The notes: a model not told the origin generated them from the letters alone. Positions 1-11,222 are shown, numbered from the stretch's first letter. The stretch: DNA of 43,745 nt from Streptomyces diastatochromogenes (GCA_001550305.1 LRTP01000359.1:1-43745); one strand, 5' to 3'. A program made the numbers and translations.

Positions 1-2942
<2,942 letters not shown>

Positions 2943-3212
2943 GCGTCCATCCTGCACCCCGCCACTGACAATCGCTCTGACCTGCGGAAATGTGGCCGGT
3001 GCCCTAGTGGGACGCCTGCGGCTCGGTGACGGGGCGGGGCCGCGCCGGGGGGTATCCGTCCTCGGTCAGGCGCGGAATCGGTCGATCACCGACTTGGCGG
3101 CGTTGACGCGCCAGCCGCTGCGGGCGGACACCCCCCGACACGACCCCTCGCCGCCGTGGGCGGCCGACGGCGGCGTGGGGGTGCACCACCCGAGCCGGTC
3201 GTCCGCGGTGTC

Positions 3213-4226
3213 ATGGCGGAGAATGAATGGGTGGCAGGTTCGGGGCAGGAGCGGGCGCGGCACTGGCGGTACCCGGAGCTGCCGGGTGTCGATCTGCTGC
3301 GGGCGCGGTTCGTCGAGAAGATCTTTGTGCGGCACACCCACGAGAACTTCGTGATCGCCGCCATCTCCGACGGTGTCGAGGTCTTCCACCACGGCGGCGC
3401 CGACCAGTACGCGGGTCCGGGCGCACTCGCCCTGGTCAACCCCGACACCCCGCACACGGGCCGGGCGGGTGTTCCCGAGGGCTGGCGGTACGGGGCGGTG
3501 TACCCCTCGCCCGAGCTGGTGGCGGAGATCGCCGCGGAGACCACCACGATTCGTGGAACCCCCGGATTCGTCAGCCCGGTGCTCGACGATCCGTACGCGG
3601 CGGGTCTGGTTCACGAAGTGCTTCGGGCCGCGGAGGAGGGCAACGCGCTCGCGGCCGACACGCTGCTCCGGGTTGCGGTGACCCGGCTGCTGCGCCTGAA
3701 CGGCGGTCCGCTGCCGCAGCGGGGTGTGCACACCGCGGGCGCCCGTGTCGCCGCACGCGCGCGTGCCGTGCTGGAGGAGCGGATGGCCGAGCCTCCGACC
3801 CTGGAACGGCTCGCCGCGGACCTCGGCACCGGCCCGTTCGCCCTGCTGCGCGCGTTCCGCGAGACCTACGGCATGCCGCCCCACACCTGGCTGACCGACG
3901 CCCGGGTACGCCGGGCACGCCACCTCCTGGACGCCGGTTCCGCGCCCGCCGAGGCGGCCGTCGCCGTCGGCTTCACCGACCAGCCCCATCTCAACCGTCA
4001 CTTCACCCGGATCGTGGGCGTGCCTCCGGGCGCCTACCAGCGCGAGCGCAAGAACGTACAAGACGTCGACGGGCGGCCGTACCTACCGTCAGGGGTGTGG
4101 CAGAACAGACAGCTCTCGCAGACATACACAGTGAAGACGGCGGCGGAAAACCCGACGCGGCCGTCGTCCGGGACGCCCTGGGAGTCGGGGTCGCCGTCGG
4201 ACTGTCCGGTTTCGCCTTCGGAGTGA
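3213..4226 (+). CDS. AraC-family transcriptional regulator
   Basis: DNA-binding regulator with an N-terminal cupin-type effector domain, seen in HTHENFVIAAISDG and a later PDTPHTG. The C-terminal double HTH runs from about residue 190 to 285 and includes ERLAADLGTGPFALLRAF and the AraC signature AVAVGFTDQPHLNRHF. ATG 3213 is chosen because the cupin domain follows closely; the frame is open upstream but shows no homology. The HTH ends near 4050, yet the frame stays open to 4226, overlapping azlC by about 130 bases, so the last roughly 45 residues are probably unconserved tail. The overlap makes azlCD the likely target, perhaps as an amino-acid-responsive regulator. Confidence 0.9.
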   Translation: MAENEWVAGSGQERARHWRYPELPGVDLLRARFVEKIFVRHTHENFVIAAISDGVEVFHHGGADQYAGPGALALVNPDTPHTGRAGVPEGWRYGAVYPSPELVAEIAAETTTIRGTPGFVSPVLDDPYAAGLVHEVLRAAEEGNALAADTLLRVAVTRLLRLNGGPLPQRGVHTAGARVAARARAVLEERMAEPPTLERLAADLGTGPFALLRAFRETYGMPPHTWLTDARVRRARHLLDAGSAPAEAAVAVGFTDQPHLNRHFTRIVGVPPGAYQRERKNVQDVDGRPYLPSGVWQNRQLSQTYTVKTAAENPTRPSSGTPWESGSPSDCPVSPSE

Positions 4227-4864
4227 CCTCGGCCGGCAGCGGGCTCACCGTGCTGCAGACCTGCGCGCTCAGCCTCCTGGTGTTCACCGGTGCCTCGCAG
4301 TTCGCGCTCGTGGGCGCGCTCGCAGGCGGCGGCAACCCGCTCACGGCGGCCGCGGGCGCGTTCTTCCTCGGGGTGCGCAACGCGTTCTACGGACTGCGGC
4401 TGTCACAACTGCTGGCCCTCCCGCGCGCGGTGCGTCCGTTCGCCGCGCAGTGGGTCATCGACGAGACCACGGCCGTCGCGCTCGCCCAGCCCACCCGCCG
4501 CAGTGTCCGGATCGGCTTCACCGTCACCGGGCTCACCCTGTACGTGCTGTGGAACCTCACCACGCTGCTGGGCGCCGTCGGGGCCGAGGCCATCGGGGAC
4601 ACCGACGCGTGGGGGCTGGACGCCGCAGGGCCCGCCGTCTTCCTCGCGCTGCTCGCACCGATGCTGAAGACCACCACGGAGCGCGCGGTCGCCGGTGCCG
4701 CGGTTCTTCTGGGGCTCGGTCTGCTGCCGGTGCTGCCCGCCGGAGTGCCCGTCCTGGTGGCGGCGCTGGCCGCTCCCGCCGCCCTCTACATAGAGGGGCG
4801 ACGCGCTCCGAAGTCCGCCGGTCGTATGAAGGCCGACAACGACGCACCGAGGGACGACCGTTGA
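4097..4864 (+). CDS. azlC: AzlC family branched-chain amino acid exporter, large subunit
   Basis: Integral membrane protein of 255 residues forming the large subunit of an AzlCD-type exporter, a family known for efflux of branched-chain amino acids and their analogues. The family pattern is plain: GLSGFAFGVTSAGSG, then FTGASQFALVGALAGGG, then FFLGVRNAFYGLRLSQ, with further hydrophobic segments at the C-terminus. GTG 4097 (VAEQTALADIH) is the start giving a family-length protein; it lies inside the end of the AraC frame. It overlaps azlD by four bases, so the two are translationally coupled. Confidence 0.9.
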   Translation: MAEQTALADIHSEDGGGKPDAAVVRDALGVGVAVGLSGFAFGVTSAGSGLTVLQTCALSLLVFTGASQFALVGALAGGGNPLTAAAGAFFLGVRNAFYGLRLSQLLALPRAVRPFAAQWVIDETTAVALAQPTRRSVRIGFTVTGLTLYVLWNLTTLLGAVGAEAIGDTDAWGLDAAGPAVFLALLAPMLKTTTERAVAGAAVLLGLGLLPVLPAGVPVLVAALAAPAALYIEGRRAPKSAGRMKADNDAPRDDR

Positions 4865-5169
4865 ACATCTGGATCGCGATCGGGGCGACCGCCGTCGGCT
4901 GCTACGCCGTCAAGCTCATCGGCCTGCTGGTCCCCGACGGCGTCCTGGAGCGGCCGCTCGTCAAGCGCCTCGCCGCTCTGCTGCCCGTCGCCCTCCTGGC
5001 CGCGCTCACGGCTCAGCAGACCTTCGCCGACGGGCGCGTCCTGGTCGTGGACGCGAAGGTCGCAGGACTCGCCGCGGCCGCCGTCGCCCTGCTCCTGCGC
5101 GCCCCCTTCCTGATCGTGGTCGGCGCGGCCGTGGTCGTGACGGCGGGAGTGCGGGCGCTGACAGGCTGA
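4861..5169 (+). CDS. azlD: AzlD family branched-chain amino acid exporter, small subunit
   Basis: Small membrane protein of 102 residues with four hydrophobic stretches, the expected size and topology of AzlD, which pairs with AzlC. It starts at TTG 4861 (LNIWIAIGATAVGCYAVKL) in a TTGA overlap with the azlC stop, which fixes the start. The motif LIGLLVPDGVL and the loop AALTAQQTFADGR are typical of the family. Transport specificity in this organism cannot be read from the sequence. Confidence 0.88.
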   Translation: MNIWIAIGATAVGCYAVKLIGLLVPDGVLERPLVKRLAALLPVALLAALTAQQTFADGRVLVVDAKVAGLAAAAVALLLRAPFLIVVGAAVVVTAGVRALTG

Positions 5170-5180
5170 CGCCCGGTACG

Positions 5181-5210
5181 CGGACGGCCCGCACGCGTGT
5201 GTGCGGTCCG
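5181..5210. terminator. Possible terminator between convergent azlD and the toroid-fold gene
   Basis: CCGCAC (5189-5194) pairs with GTGCGG (5201-5206) across a six-base loop, with partial extra pairing outside. It sits in the 58-base gap between two convergent stops. There is no U-tract on either strand, so the call rests on position and pairing. Confidence 0.4.
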
Positions 5211-5227
5211 GGAACCGTCGGGGGCGC

Positions 5228-6181
5228 TCAGCCGATGGGCCGTCCGTACGCCCGTAGGGTGCGCAGGGCCTCGATCGTCACCATGGGGCGGCACTCCAGG
5301 GCGGTACCCGGTGCCCACTGGCGCCAGCGGATCGGCCAGCCGCCGTCCTCACGCTGCTCGCCCGCCAGGAAGTCGAGCGAGCGCGCCATCTCCTCGTCGG
5401 TGAACCATGCGCGCGCGAGCGACCCCGGGGTCTTCGCGTAGTCGTGCGGGAAGTGGTGTTCGTCCGGCGCGTATCCGGGCGCCACCGGAAACGCCTCCAG
5501 GTGCGCCGGGTCCAGTGCCGCGAGCCGGTGCTCGCGCACCAGGCGGCCCAGCCGGTCGGCGGCGGCCTCCGCGCGCGGGCGGTCGGGGGCGGAGTCCAGG
5601 AAGGCCACGGCCGCCTCGATCTCGTACGGGTGGGACTTGTCCAGGGACTCGACCGCCCGCCAGCAGAAGTCGGTGGCCCGGAACAGCCAGGCGTGCCACA
5701 CCTCGTTGCGGTGCAGCAGGCCCACCACGGGCCCGGTGGCGAGGAGTTCGCTCGGCGGGTCGTCGACGACGGGCACGAAAGGGGCGTGCGGATAGCCACG
5801 CTGACTGGGATGGATCGCCGGCAGTGCGCCGTCCGCCGTCGACACCGAGGTCAAGTAGCGGCACACGCGCTCCACGCGCTGTCCGCCGCACCGCCCGATC
5901 GAGTCCAGGACGCGCAGCGCGTGCCCGGTGTGCAGCGGCTGGCTGACCGGGCCGCGGAGATCGGGTTCGAGCGCGTGACCGTATCCCTCGTCGTCGTTGC
6001 GGTAGGCGGCCAGCGCGGTCTCCACCGCGTCGGCGGCGCCGACGTCGCTGTTCAGGAAGTGGTACGCGAAACGGCGCTGCTCCAGCACGCGTGCGGTGAG
6101 CCAGATGAAGTGCTCGGCGCGCGAGAGCGGGGTGGGCGCCGGGGGCGTCGGGGGGAGTGGGGATGCTCCTGATTCGGCCAT
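5228..6181 (-). CDS. Prenyltransferase/squalene-oxidase-repeat-like (alpha/alpha toroid) protein of unknown function
   Basis: Soluble 317-residue protein. It shows helical repeats of the kind found in terpene cyclases and prenyltransferase beta subunits, such as SLDFLAGEQREDGGWPI near the C-terminus and an N-terminal AEHFIWLTARVLEQRRFAY. I see no DXDD or DDXXD catalytic motif, so it is probably not an active terpene cyclase. The N-terminus is Pro-rich (SPLPPTPPAPTP), and the true start could be slightly downstream. It is convergent with azlD and divergent from the DUF3046 gene. The fold assignment is moderately secure; the function is unknown. Confidence 0.72.
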   Translation of the reverse strand: MAESGASPLPPTPPAPTPLSRAEHFIWLTARVLEQRRFAYHFLNSDVGAADAVETALAAYRNDDEGYGHALEPDLRGPVSQPLHTGHALRVLDSIGRCGGQRVERVCRYLTSVSTADGALPAIHPSQRGYPHAPFVPVVDDPPSELLATGPVVGLLHRNEVWHAWLFRATDFCWRAVESLDKSHPYEIEAAVAFLDSAPDRPRAEAAADRLGRLVREHRLAALDPAHLEAFPVAPGYAPDEHHFPHDYAKTPGSLARAWFTDEEMARSLDFLAGEQREDGGWPIRWRQWAPGTALECRPMVTIEALRTLRAYGRPIG

Positions 6182-6261
6182 GTCTCAGACCGTAGGACGG
6201 AAAGCGGTCTCGGCAAGGGGCCTCGGCCCGGGCCCACTCTCAGGGGCGGGATACTGGAGTC

Positions 6262-6456
6262 ATGCGGTTGACGGTCTTCTGGCAGCGGATGGCGGATCAC
6301 TTCGGTGAGGCGTACGCCGACACCTTCGCGCGCGATCATGTGATGACGGAGCTCGGCGGACGGACCGTGCACGAGGCGCTGAACGCCGGCTGGGAGGCCA
6401 AGGACGTGTGGCGCGTGGTGTGCGCGACCATGAACGTTCCGTACGAAAACCGCTGA
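6262..6456 (+). CDS. DUF3046 family small protein
   Basis: Complete 64-residue protein matching DUF3046, a family largely confined to actinobacteria and often found just upstream of recA. Recognisable stretches are MRLTVFWQRMADHFGEAYA and VHEALNAGWEAKDVWRVVC, followed by a basic end. GGAG sits six bases before the ATG. Function is unknown. Its recurring place near recA suggests conserved neighbourhood rather than proven involvement in repair. Confidence 0.9.
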   Translation: MRLTVFWQRMADHFGEAYADTFARDHVMTELGGRTVHEALNAGWEAKDVWRVVCATMNVPYENR

Positions 6457-6516
6457 CGGACCCCGAAGATCGGGGGCGGGGCACAGATCGTCGGTGGAGT
6501 CGGCGACACTTGCCCC

Positions 6517-7731
6517 GTGGCCCCGACAGACGAGACCGCGCAGGTCGACCAGCAGACATCCCCCTTCGGTACGACGCCGCCCACTTCGCCCCCGGGCAGG
6601 GACGCCCCCGGGCAGGGCGCGCGCATGCCGCGCTGGCTGCCGCGCGCGATGGTGCTCGCGCTCGCCCTCGTCGCCCTGTTCCAACTGGGCAGTTGGGCGT
6701 TCCACCAGCTCATCGGGCTGTTGATCAACATTCTGATCGCGTTCTTCCTGGCGCTCGCCATCGAGCCCGCGGTGAGCTGGATGGCCTCGTACGGTATGCG
6801 CCGGGGGCTGGCCACCTTCCTCGTCTTCTTCGGTCTGCTCATCGCGACGGCCGGATTCGTCACGCTGCTCGGCTCGATGCTCGCGGGTCAGATCATCAAG
6901 ATGATCGAGGGCTTCCCCGAGTACCTGGACTCGGTGATCAACTGGATCAACTCGAGCTTCCACACCCACGTGAGACGGGTGGACGTCCGGGACAGCCTGG
7001 TGCACTCCGACTGGCTGCGGAAGTACGTGCAGAACAGCGCGACCGGCGTCCTGGACGTGTCCGCGCAGGTGCTCGGCGGTCTCTTCAAGCTGCTGACGAT
7101 CACGCTGTTCTCGTTCTACTTCGCGGCCGACGGGCCCCGGCTGCGGCGCGCGTTGTGCTCGGTGCTGCCACCCGCTCGACAGGCCGAGGTGCTGCGCGCG
7201 TGGGAGATAGCCGTCGACAAGACCGGCGGCTATCTGTACTCGCGCGGTCTGATGGCGCTGATATCCGGCATCGCGCACTACATCCTGCTGCAGGCCCTGG
7301 GCGTGCCCTACGCGCCCGTGCTCGCCGTCTGGGTGGGTCTGGTCTCGCAGTTCATCCCCACCATCGGTACGTATCTCGCAGGCGCCCTGCCGATGCTGAT
7401 CGCCTTCACCATCAACCCCTGGTACGCGCTGTGGGTGCTGATCTTCGTCGTGGTCTACCAGCAGTTCGAGAACTACGTACTGCAGCCCAAGCTGACCGCC
7501 AAGACCGTGGACATCCACCCCGCGGTCGCCTTCGGCTCGGTCATCGCGGGCACCGCCCTCCTCGGGGCCGTCGGCGCCCTGATCGCCATCCCCGCGGTCG
7601 CCACCCTCCAGGCCTTCCTGGGGGCCTATGTGAAGCGGTACGACGTCACGGACGACCCCCGGGTGCACGGCCACCGGACCAGGAGGGCGCCCTCCTTCCG
7701 CACCCGTCTGCGGGAGCTGCTCGGCCGATGA
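6517..7731 (+). CDS. AI-2E family transporter (PerM-like membrane protein)
   Basis: Polytopic membrane protein of 404 residues. A polar Pro/Gly-rich N-terminus of about 40 residues is followed by paired hydrophobic segments (LINILIAFFLALAIEPAVSW, LATFLVFFGLLIATAGFVTL). A soluble region of about 100 residues comes next, then a membrane-rich C-terminal half containing FIPTIGTYLAGALPML and YQQFENYVLQPK, both typical of the AI-2E exporter family. The GTG start at 6517 is the first in the frame. The family includes quorum-signal exporters and Na+/H+ antiporters, so the substrate cannot be named. It is 60 bases after the DUF3046 gene and may be co-transcribed with it. Confidence 0.88.
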   Translation: MAPTDETAQVDQQTSPFGTTPPTSPPGRDAPGQGARMPRWLPRAMVLALALVALFQLGSWAFHQLIGLLINILIAFFLALAIEPAVSWMASYGMRRGLATFLVFFGLLIATAGFVTLLGSMLAGQIIKMIEGFPEYLDSVINWINSSFHTHVRRVDVRDSLVHSDWLRKYVQNSATGVLDVSAQVLGGLFKLLTITLFSFYFAADGPRLRRALCSVLPPARQAEVLRAWEIAVDKTGGYLYSRGLMALISGIAHYILLQALGVPYAPVLAVWVGLVSQFIPTIGTYLAGALPMLIAFTINPWYALWVLIFVVVYQQFENYVLQPKLTAKTVDIHPAVAFGSVIAGTALLGAVGALIAIPAVATLQAFLGAYVKRYDVTDDPRVHGHRTRRAPSFRTRLRELLGR

Positions 7732-7762
7732 GGCCTATGAGGCCGATGAAGTTCACCAGGGT

Positions 7763-8602
7763 TCACCAGGTGAGGGCCGCCCACACCCCGGCGCCCAGGA
7801 CCGCCGCCGCGTAGCAGCCGACCGCCGCCTGGATGACCCGCCGCCGTGTCCGGTCGCTCCATGGTGTGTGCGACAGCAGCCAGGTCAGCGCGGGCAGGAC
7901 CAGCACGGCGTGCAGGCTCACTCCGTGCAGCGGCTTGAGCGGGGCCGTCGAGTGGTACGCCGCCTCCTGGTGACCGGTGCGGGTGAGGACGACCCCGCGC
8001 GCGATCATCGCGGCGCCCGACGCCAGCGCGACGAGCAGGATCGCGAACCCGGAGCGCAGCGCGAGCGGCATCCCCAGAGGACCCGTGGGCCGGTCTTGGA
8101 AGGAGGCCACCGCGAACACGGAGAGCAGCACCACGAGAACCCCGCCGCCCACCGCGAGCGTCATCGACACCGCCGTGTCGAAGCCGGTCTCCATGTTGAG
8201 GTGCGAGGGCACCCGCCGCCACGCCTGAAGGGTGATCCCGCCCACCTCCACGACACAGTCGGCGGCGAACACGACGAGCAGCGCCGAGCGCAGACGCGTT
8301 CCGACCCGCAGATACGACGTGACCCACGTGATCGCGATCAGCGTCAGCCCGAAGGAGAGCCCGAACGTGACGGGCTTGCGCCAGGAGACGGGCCCGTCCC
8401 AGGGGCCGCCGTCCACGGCGAAGACGACCAGATGCGCCAGCCCGGAGAGCACCAGCACGGCGCCGGTCACATGGCAGAGCCGCTCGGTGGAACGCACTCC
8501 GTGCCACGCCCCACGCCACCCGGGGCGCACCGTAGACGGTCGTGCCGGTGGGGCGCCGGCGGTGGTCACGGCGGGAGCGGGGGTTCCGCTGCGGCTCTCC
8601 AT
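7763..8602 (-). CDS. Seven-transmembrane protein of unknown function
   Basis: I do not recognise a named family. The protein has about seven hydrophobic helices, starting with LCHVTGAVLVLSGLAHLVVF and ending with AAAVLGAGVWAALTW, and short polar loops. Histidines recur near helix starts (LCHVTG, GLAHLV, PLHGVSLHAVL), which could bind a cofactor but proves nothing. I use ATG 8602 (MESRSGTPAPAV); an in-frame upstream extension to 8749 looks like low-complexity non-coding sequence overlapping the recA promoter. It is divergent from recA and convergent with the AI-2E gene. Confidence 0.7.
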   Translation of the reverse strand: MESRSGTPAPAVTTAGAPPARPSTVRPGWRGAWHGVRSTERLCHVTGAVLVLSGLAHLVVFAVDGGPWDGPVSWRKPVTFGLSFGLTLIAITWVTSYLRVGTRLRSALLVVFAADCVVEVGGITLQAWRRVPSHLNMETGFDTAVSMTLAVGGGVLVVLLSVFAVASFQDRPTGPLGMPLALRSGFAILLVALASGAAMIARGVVLTRTGHQEAAYHSTAPLKPLHGVSLHAVLVLPALTWLLSHTPWSDRTRRRVIQAAVGCYAAAVLGAGVWAALTW

Positions 8603-8739
8603 GAGGTCCAAGCTTCGGCGGCCAGGGTCCTGAGGTCGTCGTACGGCCGAAGACTCCGGTGGTACGCCCTGTGGAGTAGACGGGGATCCCGGCCGTTGTC
8701 GGTCCGCGAACGTAGGCTCGGAGGTGCCGCATGGTGCGC

Positions 8740-8766
8740 TTGACACCAAAATCGAACATCCATTCT
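8740..8766 (+). promoter_or_regulatory. recA housekeeping-type promoter overlapped by an SOS (Cheo-type) box
   Basis: A perfect -35 hexamer TTGACA (8740-8745) is followed by GAACATCCATTC (8754-8765), one base off the Gram-positive LexA half-site layout GAACNNNNGTTC. A -10-like CATTCT (8761-8766) overlaps its right half, with a short 15-base spacing. LexA bound here would block the promoter. It lies about 165 bases before the recA ATG, in a 327-base gap (8603-8929) holding no gene. Confidence 0.7.
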
Positions 8767-8831
8767 CATGGAATCTCCGGCTGGGCTCTCGGCGGGGATT
8801 TCGGCAGGGTTTTCACAGAGATGTACCCAAG

Positions 8832-8840
8832 TTATCCACA
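8832..8840 (+). promoter_or_regulatory. DnaA box in the recA leader region
   Basis: TTATCCACA matches the classic nine-base DnaA box exactly. It lies between the two recA promoter elements, 24 bases before the RecA-NDp -35. A single box can occur by chance, though less often in such GC-rich DNA; binding is inferred. Confidence 0.45.
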
Positions 8841-8863
8841 GGCTGGACGGGCGTCGGGGCGCA

Positions 8864-8886
8864 TTGTCAGTGGCAGGCGCTAGCGT
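8864..8886 (+). promoter_or_regulatory. RecA-NDp (PafBC-type) LexA-independent DNA-damage promoter
   Basis: TTGTCAGTG (8864-8872), eight bases, then TAGCGT (8881-8886). This fits the mycobacterial RecA-NDp consensus TTGTCRGTG-N8-TANNNT at every specified position. In mycobacteria this promoter type is driven by the PafBC activator. Transcription would begin about 35-40 bases before the recA ATG at 8930. Confidence 0.85.
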
Positions 8887-8929
8887 CTTTGACGTGAAGC
8901 GATCGACTCAAGCAAACCGGGTGGAACCC

Positions 8930-10054
8930 ATGGCAGGTACGGACCGCGAGAAGGCGCTCGACGCCGCGCTCGCACAGATTGAACGGCAATTCGGCAAGGG
9001 CGCGGTGATGCGCCTGGGCGAGCGGCCGAACGAGCCCATCGAGGTCATCCCCACCGGATCGACCGCGCTCGACGTGGCCCTCGGTGTCGGCGGCCTGCCG
9101 CGCGGCCGAGTGGTGGAGGTGTACGGCCCGGAGTCCTCCGGTAAGACGACGCTGACGCTGCACGCGGTGGCGAACGCGCAGAAGGCCGGCGGCCAGGTGG
9201 CCTTCGTGGACGCCGAGCACGCCCTCGACCCCGAGTACGCGAAGAAGCTCGGTGTCGACATCGACAACCTGATCCTGTCGCAGCCGGACAACGGCGAGCA
9301 GGCGCTGGAAATCGTGGACATGCTCGTCCGCTCCGGCGCGCTCGACCTGATCGTCATCGACTCCGTCGCCGCCCTGGTGCCGCGCGCGGAGATCGAGGGC
9401 GAGATGGGCGACTCGCACGTGGGTCTGCAGGCCCGTCTGATGAGCCAGGCCCTGCGGAAGATCACCAGCGCGCTCAACCAGTCGAAGACCACCGCGATCT
9501 TCATCAACCAGCTGCGCGAGAAGATCGGCGTGATGTTCGGCTCCCCGGAGACCACGACGGGTGGCCGGGCGCTGAAGTTCTACGCCTCGGTGCGACTCGA
9601 CATCCGCCGCATCGAGACGCTGAAGGACGGCACCGACGCGGTCGGCAACCGCACCCGCGTCAAGGTCGTCAAGAACAAGGTCGCGCCGCCCTTCAAGCAG
9701 GCCGAGTTCGACATCCTCTACGGGCACGGCATCAGCCGCGAGGGCGGTCTGATCGACATGGGCGTGGAGCACGGCTTCGTCCGCAAGGCCGGCGCCTGGT
9801 ACACGTACGAGGGCGACCAGCTCGGCCAGGGCAAGGAGAACGCGCGCAACTTCCTGAAGGACAACCCCGACCTCGCCAACGAGATCGAGAAGAAGATCCT
9901 GGAGAAGCTGGGCGTCGGTGTGAGGCCGACGGAGCCCACCGCCGAGCCGGGCGCGGACGCGGCGGTCTCGACCGCCTCGGACGAGGCCGCGAAGACGGTG
10001 CCCGCTCCGGCGGCCAAGGCCACCAAGTCCAAGGCCGCGGCGGCCAAGAGCTAG
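8930..10054 (+). CDS. recA: Recombinase RecA
   Basis: Forms filaments on single-stranded DNA, drives strand exchange and triggers LexA self-cleavage. The protein has 374 residues, the usual Streptomyces length, and starts at ATG 8930 ([20 protein letters not shown]). The Walker A motif GPESSGKTT lies near residue 67, DNA-binding loop 2 ([17 protein letters not shown]) near residue 203, and the RecA signature [14 protein letters not shown] follows it. The C-terminal tail is Ala/Lys-rich ([14 protein letters not shown]), common in actinobacteria. recX starts three bases after its stop. Two promoters lie upstream, one with an SOS box and one of RecA-NDp type. Confidence 0.99.
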   Translation: MAGTDREKALDAALAQIERQFGKGAVMRLGERPNEPIEVIPTGSTALDVALGVGGLPRGRVVEVYGPESSGKTTLTLHAVANAQKAGGQVAFVDAEHALDPEYAKKLGVDIDNLILSQPDNGEQALEIVDMLVRSGALDLIVIDSVAALVPRAEIEGEMGDSHVGLQARLMSQALRKITSALNQSKTTAIFINQLREKIGVMFGSPETTTGGRALKFYASVRLDIRRIETLKDGTDAVGNRTRVKVVKNKVAPPFKQAEFDILYGHGISREGGLIDMGVEHGFVRKAGAWYTYEGDQLGQGKENARNFLKDNPDLANEIEKKILEKLGVGVRPTEPTAEPGADAAVSTASDEAAKTVPAPAAKATKSKAAAAKS

Positions 10055-10057
10055 TCC

Positions 10058-10981
10058 ATGACGCGACGAACCGACTGGGCCGAGTACGCCTACCCCGTCC
10101 CCCCGCGGGGGCAGGGGCACGGGGGGAACGGCGACTCGGCCGGAGACGGTGAAAGGGCGCACGGCGGGGACGGGCCGTACGGGGACGAGACGCACGGCGG
10201 CTCCTCCACGTACTCCGGTGGCACGTACGGCCCCGAGGGCTTTCATGGCGGGGATCCGTACGGCGGTGACGGTCCGGCGGGCGACGGCGAAGGTGACGGC
10301 CTGACGGACGGTCACGGTTCTCCGGACGGTGGATCGCGCCGTGGCGGTGGGCGGCGCGGCGACGGGGGGCCGCGAGGTGGACGAGGGCGTCGGAGGCGTG
10401 GCGGTTTCGGCGAGCCGTCCGACGACCCACAGGACGGAGGCACTCCTTCCTCGTCGAGGGCCGAGAAGGGGGAGCCCCCAGGGGACCCGGCTGAGCGGGC
10501 GCGGGCGATCTGTCTGCGCCTGCTCACCGGGACCCCGCGCACGCGGAAACAGCTCGCGGACGCGTTGCGCAAGCGTGAGATCCCCGACGATGTGGCGGAC
10601 GAGGTGCTGTCACGGTTCGAGGAGGTCGGGCTGATCAACGACGGTGCCTTCGCGGACGCCTGGGTGGAGTCCCGGCACCACGGCCGGGGTCTGGCCCGGC
10701 GGGCGCTCGCGCGGGAGCTGCGGACCAAGGGCGTGGACTCGACGCTGATCGACGAGGCCGTCGGGCAGCTCGACTCCGAGCAGGAAGAGGCGACGGCGCG
10801 TGAGCTCGTCGCGCGCAAGCTCCGTTCCACGCGCGGTCTCGACCGCGACAAGCGGCTGCGACGCCTTGCGGGCATGCTCGCCCGCAAGGGCTACTCCGAG
10901 GGCATGGCGCTGCGCGTGGTTCGCCAGGCGCTGGAGGAAGAGGGGGAGGACACGGAGGGCTTGGGGGACGAGGGGTTCTGA
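10058..10981 (+). CDS. recX: Regulatory protein RecX with a long Gly-rich, RGG-like N-terminal extension
   Basis: Modulates RecA filaments. The RecX domain begins near residue 147 ([20 protein letters not shown]), with the three-helix repeats visible in [36 protein letters not shown] and later [17 protein letters not shown]. The first 140 or so residues are low complexity: Gly/Asp/His-rich, then an Arg/Gly block including [12 protein letters not shown] and [12 protein letters not shown] typical RecX is 150-200 residues, so this one is much longer. The ATG at 10058 lies three bases after the recA stop, implying coupling. A downstream start would give a normal-sized RecX, but the extension stays open and in frame. 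Confidence 0.92.
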   Translation: MTRRTDWAEYAYPVPPRGQGHGGNGDSAGDGERAHGGDGPYGDETHGGSSTYSGGTYGPEGFHGGDPYGGDGPAGDGEGDGLTDGHGSPDGGSRRGGGRRGDGGPRGGRGRRRRGGFGEPSDDPQDGGTPSSSRAEKGEPPGDPAERARAICLRLLTGTPRTRKQLADALRKREIPDDVADEVLSRFEEVGLINDGAFADAWVESRHHGRGLARRALARELRTKGVDSTLIDEAVGQLDSEQEEATARELVARKLRSTRGLDRDKRLRRLAGMLARKGYSEGMALRVVRQALEEEGEDTEGLGDEGF

Positions 10982-11149
10982 GCCTTGGGGGTGGGGGCGG
11001 GGACCGAATGCGGTGGGCGCACGGGGGGCCGATCGCGTTCGGGGGGCAGGTCTCCGAACCCGGCCCTGAACCCGGCCCCTGACCCTCCCCTTCTCCCGTC
11101 TTCCCACCCTCGCCCGACCCAGGACTGTCCAACTCCCCTTTGTGAGGGT

Positions 11150-11161
11150 GGGGTTAACCCC
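11150..11161. promoter_or_regulatory. 12-bp perfect palindrome upstream of the winged-helix regulator
   Basis: GGGGTTAACCCC is fully self-complementary and AT-centred in a GC-rich gap. It lies about 40 bases before a second palindrome cluster, so it could be part of the same operator region. No binding protein can be named from sequence alone. Confidence 0.4.
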
Positions 11162-11187
11162 CGGAGGGAGACGCCGGGTTGCCGCAA

Positions 11188-11220
11188 TGCACAGGTGTCT
11201 GTGCACAGAGGACTGTGTAC
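11188..11220. promoter_or_regulatory. Stacked inverted repeats, likely autoregulatory operator
   Basis: TGCACAG-GTGT-CTGTGCA (11188-11205) is a perfect 7-bp inverted repeat. Its right half also begins a second one, GTGCACAG-AGGA-CTGTGTAC (11201-11220, one mismatch). The middle CTGTGCACAG (11199-11208) is itself palindromic. Four CACAG/CTGTG half-sites thus alternate on a regular spacing. They end two bases before ATG 11223, as expected of a repressor site for the adjacent regulator. Confidence 0.65.
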
Positions 11221-11222
11221 GC

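Noticed and set aside
6488..6512. RecA-NDp-like promoter before the AI-2E gene (TCGTCGGTG, eight bases, GACACT)
   Set aside because: It mismatches the consensus at the -35 start and the -10 first base, both key positions, so chance is more likely.
8603..8749. N-terminal extension of the seven-helix protein to 8749
   Set aside because: It would run through the recA promoter and SOS box and shows no membrane or conserved pattern.
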